The notes under the pieces are model-generated. The model saw only the letters and a list, made by a program, of their open reading frames with translations, searched no databases and was not told where the DNA came from. Shown piece after piece: positions 1-5,050 of a stretch of 5,244 bases of DNA. This DNA is from Endomicrobium sp. (GTDB taxonomy: Bacteria; Elusimicrobiota; Endomicrobiia; Endomicrobiales; Endomicrobiaceae), in the NCBI GenBank assembly GCA_031260765.1, contig JAISKX010000027.1, forward strand, positions 1 to 5,244, in the 5' to 3' direction. Numbering within the stretch: the first letter of the stretch is position 1; each line of letters begins with the position of its first letter. A program made the position numbers and the translations under genes.

Positions 1-2
1 GC

Positions 3-443
3 AATCAAATTAAGAAACTAACAAAAAAATCCTCAGATAAGGGATTAAATCAAAAAGAAAAACAAAAATTGACAGATGCTCAGACAGAATTCAAAAGCAA
101 GAGAAAAGATGTGCAGGAAAAACTCATAAAATTTTCAACAAGAATACCCGTTTTTATGTATTTAACAGATTACAGAGAACAAACTTTAAGAGATGTAATA
201 ACAAAAATAGAATCAGATTTGTTTAAAAAAGTAACGGGCTTAAAAATATCTGATTTTGAACTTTTAACTAATATAGGCGTATTTAACAGCGCTTTAAGGA
301 ATGACGCTGTTTATAAGTTTAGACGGTATGAAGATGCAAGTCTGGAATATGCAGGCGGAATGGATAAACATAACAGCGATAATATAGGACTTTACGATAC
401 TGTTATAAAAAAAGATACTCCTATTTTTGTATCTGAAAATTAA
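3..443 (+). CDS. C-terminal fragment of a restriction/DEAD-DEAH helicase-like protein (5' end outside window)
   Basis: The frame is open from the first bases of the window to the TAA at 441-443, giving 146 visible residues and no upstream stop, so this is the tail of a longer gene. A TTG at 69 could be taken as a start, but the frame continues left of it and I do not regard it as the true start. The first 35 residues are Lys/Gln-rich and probably helical. The core carries the blocks IPVFMYLTDYRE, LFKKVTGLKISDFELL, GVFNSALRNDAVYKFRRYED and GLYDTVI. I associate these with the C-terminus of large DEAD/DEAH-box helicase proteins often labelled restriction endonuclease subunit R, from memory and not from a search. 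No helicase or nuclease motif lies inside the window, so activity cannot be judged. The next frame overlaps its stop codon by one base, suggesting translational coupling and a shared transcript. An unrelated large protein with a similar tail remains possible. Confidence 0.6.
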   Translation, partial: NQIKKLTKKSSDKGLNQKEKQKLTDAQTEFKSKRKDVQEKLIKFSTRIPVFMYLTDYREQTLRDVITKIESDLFKKVTGLKISDFELLTNIGVFNSALRNDAVYKFRRYEDASLEYAGGMDKHNSDNIGLYDTVIKKDTPIFVSEN

Positions 444-565
444 TGATGGATTATAACTATATGGATATTAAAGAACTTCTTGATTTAAGCGAGGCGCTTG
501 GAGCGACTATGGAACGGAGTATTTTATATTCTATTAAGGAGGAGGCAAAATGCCTGATTTTATGA
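443..565 (+). CDS. Small overlapping ORF, 40 residues, unknown function
   Basis: The ATG at 443-445 shares its A with the TAA of the upstream gene, and a second ATG follows at once (446). The frame ends at TGA 563-565, 16 bases inside the next gene, which starts at 550. The product begins MMDYNYMDIKELLDLSEALG and ends in KCLIL. It is acidic, probably helical, and has no signal peptide or membrane segment. No separate Shine-Dalgarno is obvious before 443, which fits re-initiation by ribosomes finishing the upstream gene. Overlap with both neighbours is what gives it credibility; the length is near the noise level and I recognise no family. It may be a small partner of the large upstream enzyme, or simply a translated spacer that couples expression of the membrane protein to it. 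Confidence 0.4.
   Translation: MMDYNYMDIKELLDLSEALGATMERSILYSIKEEAKCLIL
536..545 (+). promoter_or_regulatory. Strong ribosome binding site for the membrane protein at 550
   Basis: The purine run AAGGAGGAGG ends four bases before the ATG at 550 and contains two overlapping GGAGG cores. It supports 550 as the real start, and it lies inside the preceding small frame. Confidence 0.7.
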
Positions 566-810
566 CAATCCCTTGCGGGATAACAGCAATAGTGCTTATT
601 TATTTGTTTGTTAGCAATGCCGTAAAAGAAAATGATGTGGATAAAAGAATAATTAACTATTACAAAAACGGACAAATTAAAAAAGCGGAAAAACTATACA
701 GGCGGCTCAATCCCAACGACGAGACAAAGGCTGAAATAGAAAAAAGTCTTGCTGAAAACCGAAGAGAATACAAGCGCATGGGATACGGGCGTATGCCCCG
801 TGACAAATAA
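550..810 (+). CDS. Small single-pass membrane protein, unknown function
   Basis: This encodes 86 residues. Residues 7-24 are strongly hydrophobic (around ITAIVLIYLF) and form one membrane segment close to the N-terminus. The rest is highly charged and probably cytoplasmic. Residues 34-56 (NYYKNGQIKKAEKLYRRL) resemble a single tetratricopeptide-like helix pair, and the Arg/Lys-rich C-terminus ends RMPRDK. There is no lipobox, although Cys9 lies near the N-terminus. Start choice is firm because of the very strong Shine-Dalgarno. The gene overlaps the 40-residue frame upstream by 16 bases and lies about 100 bases after the large restriction/helicase-like gene, so it is probably in the same transcript. 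I do not recognise the family. A membrane-anchored adaptor is suggested only by the anchor plus TPR-like helix pair. The frame is likely real; its role is unknown. Confidence 0.65.
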   Translation: MPDFMTIPCGITAIVLIYLFVSNAVKENDVDKRIINYYKNGQIKKAEKLYRRLNPNDETKAEIEKSLAENRREYKRMGYGRMPRDK

Positions 811-904
811 GCAAATATGCGTTGTAAAAGACATAATAAGTAGAAATTTGGTAGAGCAAGTAAAAGAAGCCATTGAATATATGATTAAATATATAGACGG
901 CTAA
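800..904 (+). CDS. Possible small ORF overlapping the membrane-protein gene
   Basis: A GTG at 800 opens a frame of 34 residues ending at TAA 902-904. The product starts TNKQICVVKDIISRN after the initiator and ends IEYMIKYIDG; it would be a short amphipathic helical peptide. It overlaps the end of the membrane-protein gene by 11 bases, repeating the overlapping arrangement seen upstream. There is no convincing Shine-Dalgarno and no ATG start, and I recognise no family. It could equally be the degraded tail of a longer gene, or chance. Confidence 0.22.
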   Translation: MTNKQICVVKDIISRNLVEQVKEAIEYMIKYIDG

Positions 905-980
905 AAATCGCTTTAAATCAAAAACAGTAAATTTGATAGTGGGAAAGCATAGTCACATTCATCGCAAAACTTAATATGTA

Positions 981-1009
981 TTGACAAACACCGCCTTATT
1001 GTGTAGTTT
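981..1009 (+). promoter_or_regulatory. Candidate promoter of the toxin-antitoxin operon
   Basis: A perfect TTGACA (981-986) is followed after 17 bases by TAGTTT (1004-1009), a weak -10 with three of six consensus bases. It lies 27 bases upstream of the toxin start, in the only gap before this pair. The element also partly resembles the TAnnTTTG -7 box described in Bacteroidota. Nothing else in 905-1035 looks like a gene. Confidence 0.4.
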
Positions 1010-1015
1010 ATACAA
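999..1015. promoter_or_regulatory. Imperfect palindrome over the -10 region, possible antitoxin operator
   Basis: TTGTGTA (999-1005), spacer GTT, then TATACAA (1009-1015) form a 7-3-7 inverted repeat with one mismatch. It covers the candidate -10. Type II antitoxins of the helix-turn-helix class commonly repress their own promoter through palindromes placed this way, so an operator role is a reasonable inference from position. Confidence 0.35.
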
Positions 1016-1024
1016 AACAAAAGC

Positions 1025-1031
1025 AGGGAGG
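1025..1031 (+). promoter_or_regulatory. Shine-Dalgarno deciding the GTG start of the toxin
   Basis: AGGGAGG ends four bases before the GTG at 1036. It is the only strong ribosome site here, and no in-frame ATG competes near it, so the GTG start is accepted. Confidence 0.65.
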
Positions 1032-1035
1032 ACAA

Positions 1036-1332
1036 GTGATAGAGATTAAATCTTTGCCCATATATGACAAGTGGTTTTTTGACCAAACCCGTGAAGTCCA
1101 AGCGGTAATTGTGAGCAATCTAAATAGGGTAAAAGCAGGCAATACTTCTAATTGTGAATCAAAGAGAGATGGGATTTCTGAAATAAAAATACATTTTGGA
1201 AAAGGCGTTAGAGTGTATTACATAGCAGAAACAAAAACACTATTTAGATTGATATGGGGCGGCTCTGATAAGAAAAGACAAACTGCTGATATTGAAAAGG
1301 CAATAAAAATAAAAAAAGCTATACGGAGGTAA
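1036..1332 (+). CDS. RelE/HigB-type toxin, addiction module killer protein family
   Basis: This encodes 98 residues from a GTG start. It has the hallmarks of the compact RelE/ParE-superfamily toxins annotated as 'putative addiction module killer protein' (TIGR02683) or Gp49-like: an N-terminal strand with YDKWFFDQ, a helix containing NLNRVKAGN (about 28-36), the block GISEIKIHFGKGVRVYY (46-62), then LIWGGSDK (72-79) and QTADIEKA (82-89). Members are usually close to 100 residues, so it looks full length. Related toxins are ribosome-dependent mRNA endonucleases that act in the cytoplasm; that activity is inferred by family, and the conserved Arg and Lys residues of the core blocks are present. 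It is the first gene of a two-gene operon. Its stop is two bases before the antitoxin ATG, and the antitoxin's ribosome site lies inside its last codons, so translation of the two is probably coupled. Confidence 0.87.
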   Translation: MIEIKSLPIYDKWFFDQTREVQAVIVSNLNRVKAGNTSNCESKRDGISEIKIHFGKGVRVYYIAETKTLFRLIWGGSDKKRQTADIEKAIKIKKAIRR

Positions 1333-1334
1333 AA

Positions 1335-1688
1335 ATGAAAAACAATAAAGAGGATTTTATTATTACAGATGAAGATGTCAAAATTGACGGCATTGATTTC
1401 TCTGAAAAATACGCGAGGCATTTAAAAAATCATCCTGATGAATTAAAGTATTACAAAGAGCATATTTCCAAAGAGTATAATCAGACAAGAGATAAAAACT
1501 TGTTATTAGAGGGTTTAAAAATTGTAGCAATGGCAGAGGGCAAAGTAAGCGATATGGCAAAAAATGCCAATGTTAAAAGAACAAGCGTATATAGAATGCT
1601 CTCAAAAGACGCTAATCCTTCTTTTGACAGCATTGTATCTTTTGCAGGCGATGTAGGAATAAATTTTAACGCTTGTTTAGCAAGATAA
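1335..1688 (+). CDS. Helix-turn-helix antitoxin, addiction module antidote protein
   Basis: This encodes 117 residues from an ATG with GGAGG at 1325-1329. The C-terminal half carries the pattern of 'putative addiction module antidote protein' (TIGR02684): a helix LLLEGLKIVAMAEGK (about 56-70), then a helix-turn-helix at 71-90 (VSDMAKNANVKRTSVYRMLS), then NPSFDSIVSFAGDVGI. The N-terminal 25 residues are acidic and probably flexible, while residues 24-50 (EKYARHLKNHPDELKYYKEH) match the usual antidote region that contacts the toxin. The protein should bind and neutralise the RelE-like toxin and repress the operon in the cytoplasm; both are family inferences. The toxin-first order is normal for this branch (HigBA-like). 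The gene ends in CLAR, at about the usual length, and seems intact. Confidence 0.88.
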   Translation: MKNNKEDFIITDEDVKIDGIDFSEKYARHLKNHPDELKYYKEHISKEYNQTRDKNLLLEGLKIVAMAEGKVSDMAKNANVKRTSVYRMLSKDANPSFDSIVSFAGDVGINFNACLAR

Positions 1689-1725
1689 GTTTGTCACAAC
1701 CCGCCTTTTTACCACCACTATTATT

Positions 1726-1772
1726 TGTCCCACTGAAACTTTGCTATCCCGCCAAATGTTAAAAGAGCCGTT
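1726..1772 (-). repeat. Degenerate repeat block, copy 1 (inverted partner at 5110-5156)
   Basis: Read on the minus strand, these 47 bases align without gaps to plus-strand 5110-5156, with about 34 identities by eye, including 13 identical bases at the start (AACGGCTCTTTTA). In the aligned frame both encode a 16-residue segment with ten identities: NGSFNIWRDSKVSVGQ here and NGSFSVHWEDKVSIGQ there. It could be the relic of a repeated coding sequence or of a dispersed element. Confidence 0.5.
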
Positions 1773-1858
1773 GCCGTTCTTGTTTTTGCCTTTATCATTG
1801 ATGCCCCCTGCCTTCCCATAAATCCTAATAATCCTCAATTCACCACTTAAAACACAAC

Positions 1859-1881
1859 TTTTCATGGTTATACCGTGAAAA
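1859..1881. repeat. Short palindrome / hairpin
   Basis: TTTTCATGG (1859-1867), loop TTATA, then CCGTGAAAA (1873-1881) form a nine-pair stem with one T-G pair. No U-run of terminator type follows on the plus strand. On the minus strand it precedes the degenerate repeat block. It could be a protein-binding palindrome or the end of a degenerate mobile element. Confidence 0.5.
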
Positions 1882-1958
1882 ATAAACAAAAATGCAGACT
1901 TTTTTCGATATATGTTGAAAAAGTTGACAAAATTGAAAGGATTTTAATTACAAACGAC

Positions 1959-2017
1959 AATGCAGAATCCTAATTTGCTTAAACTTAGGATTCTACGCAT
2001 TTCTGCTGCTTATGAAA
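1959..2017. repeat. Palindromic dispersed repeat, copy A
   Basis: The left arm 1959-1973 (AATGC then AGAATCCTAA) pairs with the right arm 1985-2001 (TTAGGATTCT, two bulged bases AC, then GCATT) around an 11-base loop. A shared tail (TCTGCTGC and beyond) follows the right arm. Positions 1981-2009 are identical over 29 bases to 5029-5057, in the same orientation, and weaker similarity extends both ways. There is no U-run on either strand here, so this copy does not look like a terminator. The ATG at 2012 lies in its tail. Confidence 0.7.
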
Positions 2018-2596
2018 CGCTGTTTTTCAATTTATTGTATTGACAACAGCATTTTGATTGTAGTAGTATGGTTGCAAATCCAAAGTAATAGTTGGAATTT
2101 GCAAGGTTGTTTTAGGGGGATAATGGGCAAAAGACTTGTAAAAGCGCCGAAAGTTTATATCTCGGACGCCGGCATAACAGCGGCATTGCTCAATATCTCG
2201 TCTTTTAGCCAATTAGCGGGGCATCCTTCTATCGGCGCGATTTGGGAAAGCGTTGTTCTTGCGAATATCAAAGGTTGGTATCCCAATGCCCAGATTTATC
2301 ATTATAGGACATCGTCTCAATCCGAAATGGATTTTGTGATTGAAATTAAAGGCAAGATTTTTGCCATTGAATGCAAAGCAAGCCATTCTCCGATATTATC
2401 AAAAGGAAGTTATTTTGCCATAGAAGATATAAAACCTATTACAACTTTCGTTGCCATCCCATTTGAAGACAATTGGAATATCAAAGAAAATATAAAAGTT
2501 GTTTCTCTATCAAAATTAAAAAAAGAATTTGAGGCGGCATTATCTTCTGATTTTTTTTCCCCCTCACCGCATAGCCCTTCTGCATATCACATATAA
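2012..2596 (+). pseudogene. 5'-truncated DUF4143 ATPase, C-terminal PD-(D/E)XK-like domain only
   Basis: The frame opens at ATG 2012, inside the tail of a palindromic repeat, and would give 194 residues. Homology begins only near residue 30 (LQGCFRGIMGKRLVKAPKVY, compare the family's 'LPPYFKNxGKRLVKSPKVYF'). It continues through YISDAG, LAGHPSIGAIWESVV, YHYRTSSQSEMDFVIE and FAIECKAS. These are the C-terminal DUF4143 region of AAA_14-type ATPases, normally about 380-450 residues long. The whole N-terminal ATPase (Walker A and B) is missing, and residues 1-29 match nothing I recognise. Glu105, Asp107, Glu120 and Lys122 fit the nuclease-like Asp...Glu-X-Lys pattern. The C-terminus through VVSLSKL is in frame and undisturbed. 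The last 33 bases overlap the end of the convergent transporter gene. Most likely a remnant left by insertion or deletion at the repeat; translation of the remaining domain cannot be excluded. Confidence 0.75.
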
Positions 2597-4045
2597 TCTT
2601 AATAAAGTGGGAATAGGATGACTGATGTGTTTCTTAAAGCGCGATATTGCAATAATTATCAACACAAATATTCCTAAAACAATGCTCCAGCCGAAAAGTT
2701 CCCGTATGGATACTATAATAGATGAATGGATAGACATTTGGGCTTCCAATGCCCGCGCATAAATGGCGTCGCCGAGAGGCGAGCCGATGCCGGTGCGGAT
2801 TAATCCCAAAATGCACAAGACTTGAAAATAATTTTTAAACGGCGCGGTCGCTTGAGCATAAACTGTTAGGGCAATAAAAACAATAACATGTCCAAACCCG
2901 CAGCAAATGAGCGGGAAATAAAGTTTTTCAATGTTTGTGTAAGGAGTGATTAGAAAATACATCATTGTTATATAAAGCACAATAAACGACATTCCTATAA
3001 AAGTTACAAGTTTGTGTTCCATCTTCAATTTTGCAAGACAATGCCAAGAAAAAAGCGCGCCAAGCAGCATACCTAAAACATCTAACCAATAAAGATTAGC
3101 ATTACTCAAATAGTCCAATCCTAAGACCGCATTGGTAAAAATATTTTGCAGAACTTGCTGCGTTGAGAGCAGAATGTCTAAAAACAAAAACAGCAGCAGC
3201 AAATTCAATAAATTGAGCGTCTTAAAAGCAAAAGGTTCAATAAAAGGATGCCTGATATGAGTCATTCTCAAGATATTAGCAGCCAGCGATAAAAGTGAAA
3301 TGCCCATTGCCGCGCGAATATATGATGAATGAAACCAATCCAATTGCTCTCCGTATTGCGCAACAAATATTGCCGCAAGAATAAATATAGACCACAATCC
3401 CATCCCAAGCCAATCAATACCCAAAAGCAACATTTTCGGCATTTGTCGGAAAGGCTGCATAAGAGTAAACGCCCCCAAAACCACAAGCAATAAAAGCCCG
3501 ACGGCAAAATAATGTATATATTGCCAACTGTAATAATACATTATTCGGCTTGACGCAATGTCAAATACATGGATAAAACCAAGAACTACAAAAAATACTA
3601 ATGACAAAAATACGGCATAATTATGAGTAGGCGCAACTTTGGGTAATATAGACGAGAAACATTCAAAAGTTCCAAATAATCTAAAAAATCCCGCTATAAA
3701 ACAAAGCGCCATAAGAAGAGGTTGTGAGCGCACATGCGGGACAATTAAATTTATCAAAATCAATACAAGCGCGGCAGTTATCAAACAGGTTTGATTTGTA
3801 AAGCGGAATTTTAATCGGAACGCAAGCGGAAAATACATTGTAAGCCCTACCAATACCGTATTGCCCAACATTTTTACATCATCGGGCTTAAGCGATAGAC
3901 TGTCTGCCATTTGATTCATAGCGGAAAAATACATACCGTTGGAAAACTGAAAAACCAACAAAAAGAAAATATAAATCCAAAACCGCAATGGGTCGGGGAC
4001 AAATTCTTTAAAGGAAAGAAAACGAAAAGGGGCGTTTTGGGGCAT
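2564..4045 (-). CDS. MFS multidrug efflux transporter, DHA2 (EmrB-like), inner membrane
   Basis: This encodes 493 residues with about fourteen hydrophobic segments (roughly 22-42, 59-78, 85-104, 109-129, 141-162, 173-195, 205-230, 242-261, 275-293, 317-338, 345-365, 374-396, 404-424, 439-469). That count and length are typical of DHA2 drug:proton antiporters. TM4 (LLMALCFIAGFFRLFGTFE) and the block around LIRTGIGSPLGDAIYARALE (415-434) resemble the Bacteroidota form of this family, often annotated simply as MFS transporter. It probably exports hydrophobic toxic compounds using the proton gradient, delivering them to the fusion protein encoded just upstream. The specific substrate cannot be read from sequence. 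The ATG at 4045 follows the fusion protein's stop by one base; AAGGTG about ten bases before it (4056-4061) is a usable ribosome site. The 3' end runs 33 bases into the convergent ATPase remnant. I see no frameshift or early stop. Confidence 0.88.
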   Translation of the reverse strand: MPQNAPFRFLSFKEFVPDPLRFWIYIFFLLVFQFSNGMYFSAMNQMADSLSLKPDDVKMLGNTVLVGLTMYFPLAFRLKFRFTNQTCLITAALVLILINLIVPHVRSQPLLMALCFIAGFFRLFGTFECFSSILPKVAPTHNYAVFLSLVFFVVLGFIHVFDIASSRIMYYYSWQYIHYFAVGLLLLVVLGAFTLMQPFRQMPKMLLLGIDWLGMGLWSIFILAAIFVAQYGEQLDWFHSSYIRAAMGISLLSLAANILRMTHIRHPFIEPFAFKTLNLLNLLLLFLFLDILLSTQQVLQNIFTNAVLGLDYLSNANLYWLDVLGMLLGALFSWHCLAKLKMEHKLVTFIGMSFIVLYITMMYFLITPYTNIEKLYFPLICCGFGHVIVFIALTVYAQATAPFKNYFQVLCILGLIRTGIGSPLGDAIYARALEAQMSIHSSIIVSIRELFGWSIVLGIFVLIIIAISRFKKHISHPIPTLLRLYVICRRAMR

Positions 4046-4046
4046 A

Positions 4047-4961
4047 TTATTTTTTCACCTTACATTCCGCATTCATTCCTGAACTTAAACGAGCAAGAAT
4101 TTTCGGGTCATTATCGGCGGTAAAAACAATTTTTACAGGGATTCTTTGTTCTGTTTTTACGAAATTCCCGACAGAATTATCGTGAGAATTCGGCGAGTAT
4201 TGCTCTCCCGTAGCATTGGAAATAGCGGCGACTTCGCCTTTAAACTTTATATTGGGAAAAGCGTCAATTTTGATATTTACTTTGCTGCCGATTTTTATAT
4301 TTTTAAGCTGCGTTTCGCGATAATTGGCAATCAGCCATTTTTGCTCGTCGCTGACTACAGAAAGCAAAATTTGCCCCGGCATAACAAGTTCCCCTTCTTG
4401 TATTGTTTTGTCAGAAGTGTATCCGTCGCAAGGGGCAAGTATAACAGTATAAGACAGATTTAATGCCGCCAAGTCCACCGCCGCATTAGCGATGCCTATA
4501 TTTTGTTTTCCTTCTTTTGTTTGAGTATTTTCTAATTTGGCTTTTAATGATTCATACTTGGTTTTAACGGCGTCAAACTGTTGGCGCGTTACGGCTTCTT
4601 TTGCAAGCAAATTTTTATGCCGATTATATTCTGCCGACGCGTTTTCAAACTGAATTTCCAACTCGCGATAGTCTGATTGCGCTTGCGCAAGACGCAGACG
4701 AAATTCGCTGTCTTCAATAATAACAAGCGTATCGCCTTTATGCACATATTGAAACTCGTCAAACTTCACTTCTTTAATAAATCCCTGCACGCGGCTTGAT
4801 ACTACCGCGATATTTTGGCGCACCTGCGCATTGTTAGAATACTCGCCGCCGACATGGACAAAGAGCGACGCAATCCACACAACTCCGCAAAGAATTAACC
4901 CGACGATAATGATATTTGCCGCAGTTTTCTTTTGTCTTTTGTTCATATCCATAATGTCCAT
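4047..4961 (-). CDS. HlyD/EmrA-family membrane fusion protein of the efflux pump
   Basis: This encodes 304 residues from the ATG at 4961. The open frame continues to 5048, but that extension reads through a palindromic repeat and lacks a ribosome site. The 4961 start has GGGGG ten bases upstream, and two further ATGs (4952, 4946) are possible. Order of parts: short cytoplasmic tail, one membrane segment (14-34), first lipoyl/barrel-sandwich half (about 51-84: VVSSRVQGFIKEVKFDEFQ, then KGDTLVIIED), alpha-helical hairpin (85-170), second half (171-202: YTVILAPCDGY, then GELVMPGQILLSVV), and beta-barrel (206-281) with the EmrA-like signature VGNFVKTEQRIPVKI. It should bridge the inner-membrane transporter encoded next to an outer-membrane TolC-type channel across the periplasm, which implies a Gram-negative cell. 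It is shorter than E. coli EmrA (about 390 residues), mainly through a shorter helical hairpin. First gene of a two-gene operon; no TolC gene is in the window. Confidence 0.88.
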   Translation of the reverse strand: MDIMDMNKRQKKTAANIIIVGLILCGVVWIASLFVHVGGEYSNNAQVRQNIAVVSSRVQGFIKEVKFDEFQYVHKGDTLVIIEDSEFRLRLAQAQSDYRELEIQFENASAEYNRHKNLLAKEAVTRQQFDAVKTKYESLKAKLENTQTKEGKQNIGIANAAVDLAALNLSYTVILAPCDGYTSDKTIQEGELVMPGQILLSVVSDEQKWLIANYRETQLKNIKIGSKVNIKIDAFPNIKFKGEVAAISNATGEQYSPNSHDNSVGNFVKTEQRIPVKIVFTADNDPKILARLSSGMNAECKVKK

Positions 4962-4999
4962 AATTATAAAACCCCCATTGCCCAATATTTGTTTTTGGC

Positions 5000-5050
5000 A
5001 AAAAAAATGCGCAGAACCCTGTTTGCTAAAACTTAGGATTCTACGCATTT
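5000..5050 (-). terminator. Intrinsic-terminator-like hairpin in the efflux operon leader (repeat copy B core)
   Basis: In the minus-strand transcript, 5050-5035 pairs with 5020-5005: sixteen pairs, two of them G-U, around a 14-base loop. Eight consecutive U (5007-5000) follow, three of them in the stem. Because the two wobbles are G-U only in minus-strand RNA and A-C in plus-strand RNA, the structure favours the minus strand. It ends 39 bases before the fusion-protein ATG. It could end transcription from the right or attenuate the efflux operon. Confidence 0.6.

Larger units (their letters stand above)
1689..2098. other. Gene-free repeat-bearing intergenic region
   Basis: I see no intact gene in these 410 bases. 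The minus-strand frame at 1677-1889 (product containing NGNGSFNIWRDSK) has no ribosome site and runs into the antitoxin gene, but its middle is related to a second block near the right window end. The stretch holds, in order, that block (1726-1772), a short perfect-ended hairpin (1859-1881), and a long palindrome (1959-2001) with a tail shared with 5051-5066. TTGACA motifs at 1924-1929 and 2040-2045 lack a clear gene to serve. It looks like a landing zone of degenerate repeat elements between the antitoxin and the ATPase remnant. Confidence 0.5.

Noticed and set aside
457..675. Minus-strand frame opposite the small genes
   Set aside because: It is the shadow of the overlapping plus-strand genes; no ribosome site and no recognisable domain.
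913..1101. Minus-strand 62-residue frame over the toxin promoter
   Set aside because: It covers the promoter region and the 5' end of a well-recognised toxin gene; no family resemblance.
1218..1560. Minus-strand frames inside the toxin-antitoxin pair
   Set aside because: Both proteins on the plus strand match known families over their full length, so these are shadows.
1677..1889. Minus-strand 70-residue frame as a real gene
   Set aside because: It overlaps the antitoxin end, begins in a hairpin and lacks a ribosome site. Its only notable part is the degenerate repeat block, recorded as a repeat instead.
2040..2069. Sigma-70-like promoter (TTGACA, 18 bases, TAGTAT) before the ATPase remnant
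   Set aside because: A reasonable consensus match, but in AT-rich non-coding sequence and ahead of a truncated gene it may well be chance; not strong enough for a feature.
2634..4463. Frames of 60-105 residues on either strand within the efflux genes (2634-2816, 3268-3507, 3911-4123, 4146-4463)
   Set aside because: All are nested in or opposite strongly supported efflux genes and show no domain features of their own.
4962..5048. N-terminal extension of the fusion protein to an upstream ATG at 5048
   Set aside because: The extra 29 codons read straight through the palindromic repeat and its U-run, there is no ribosome site, and the family begins near the membrane segment. The start at 4961 fits better.
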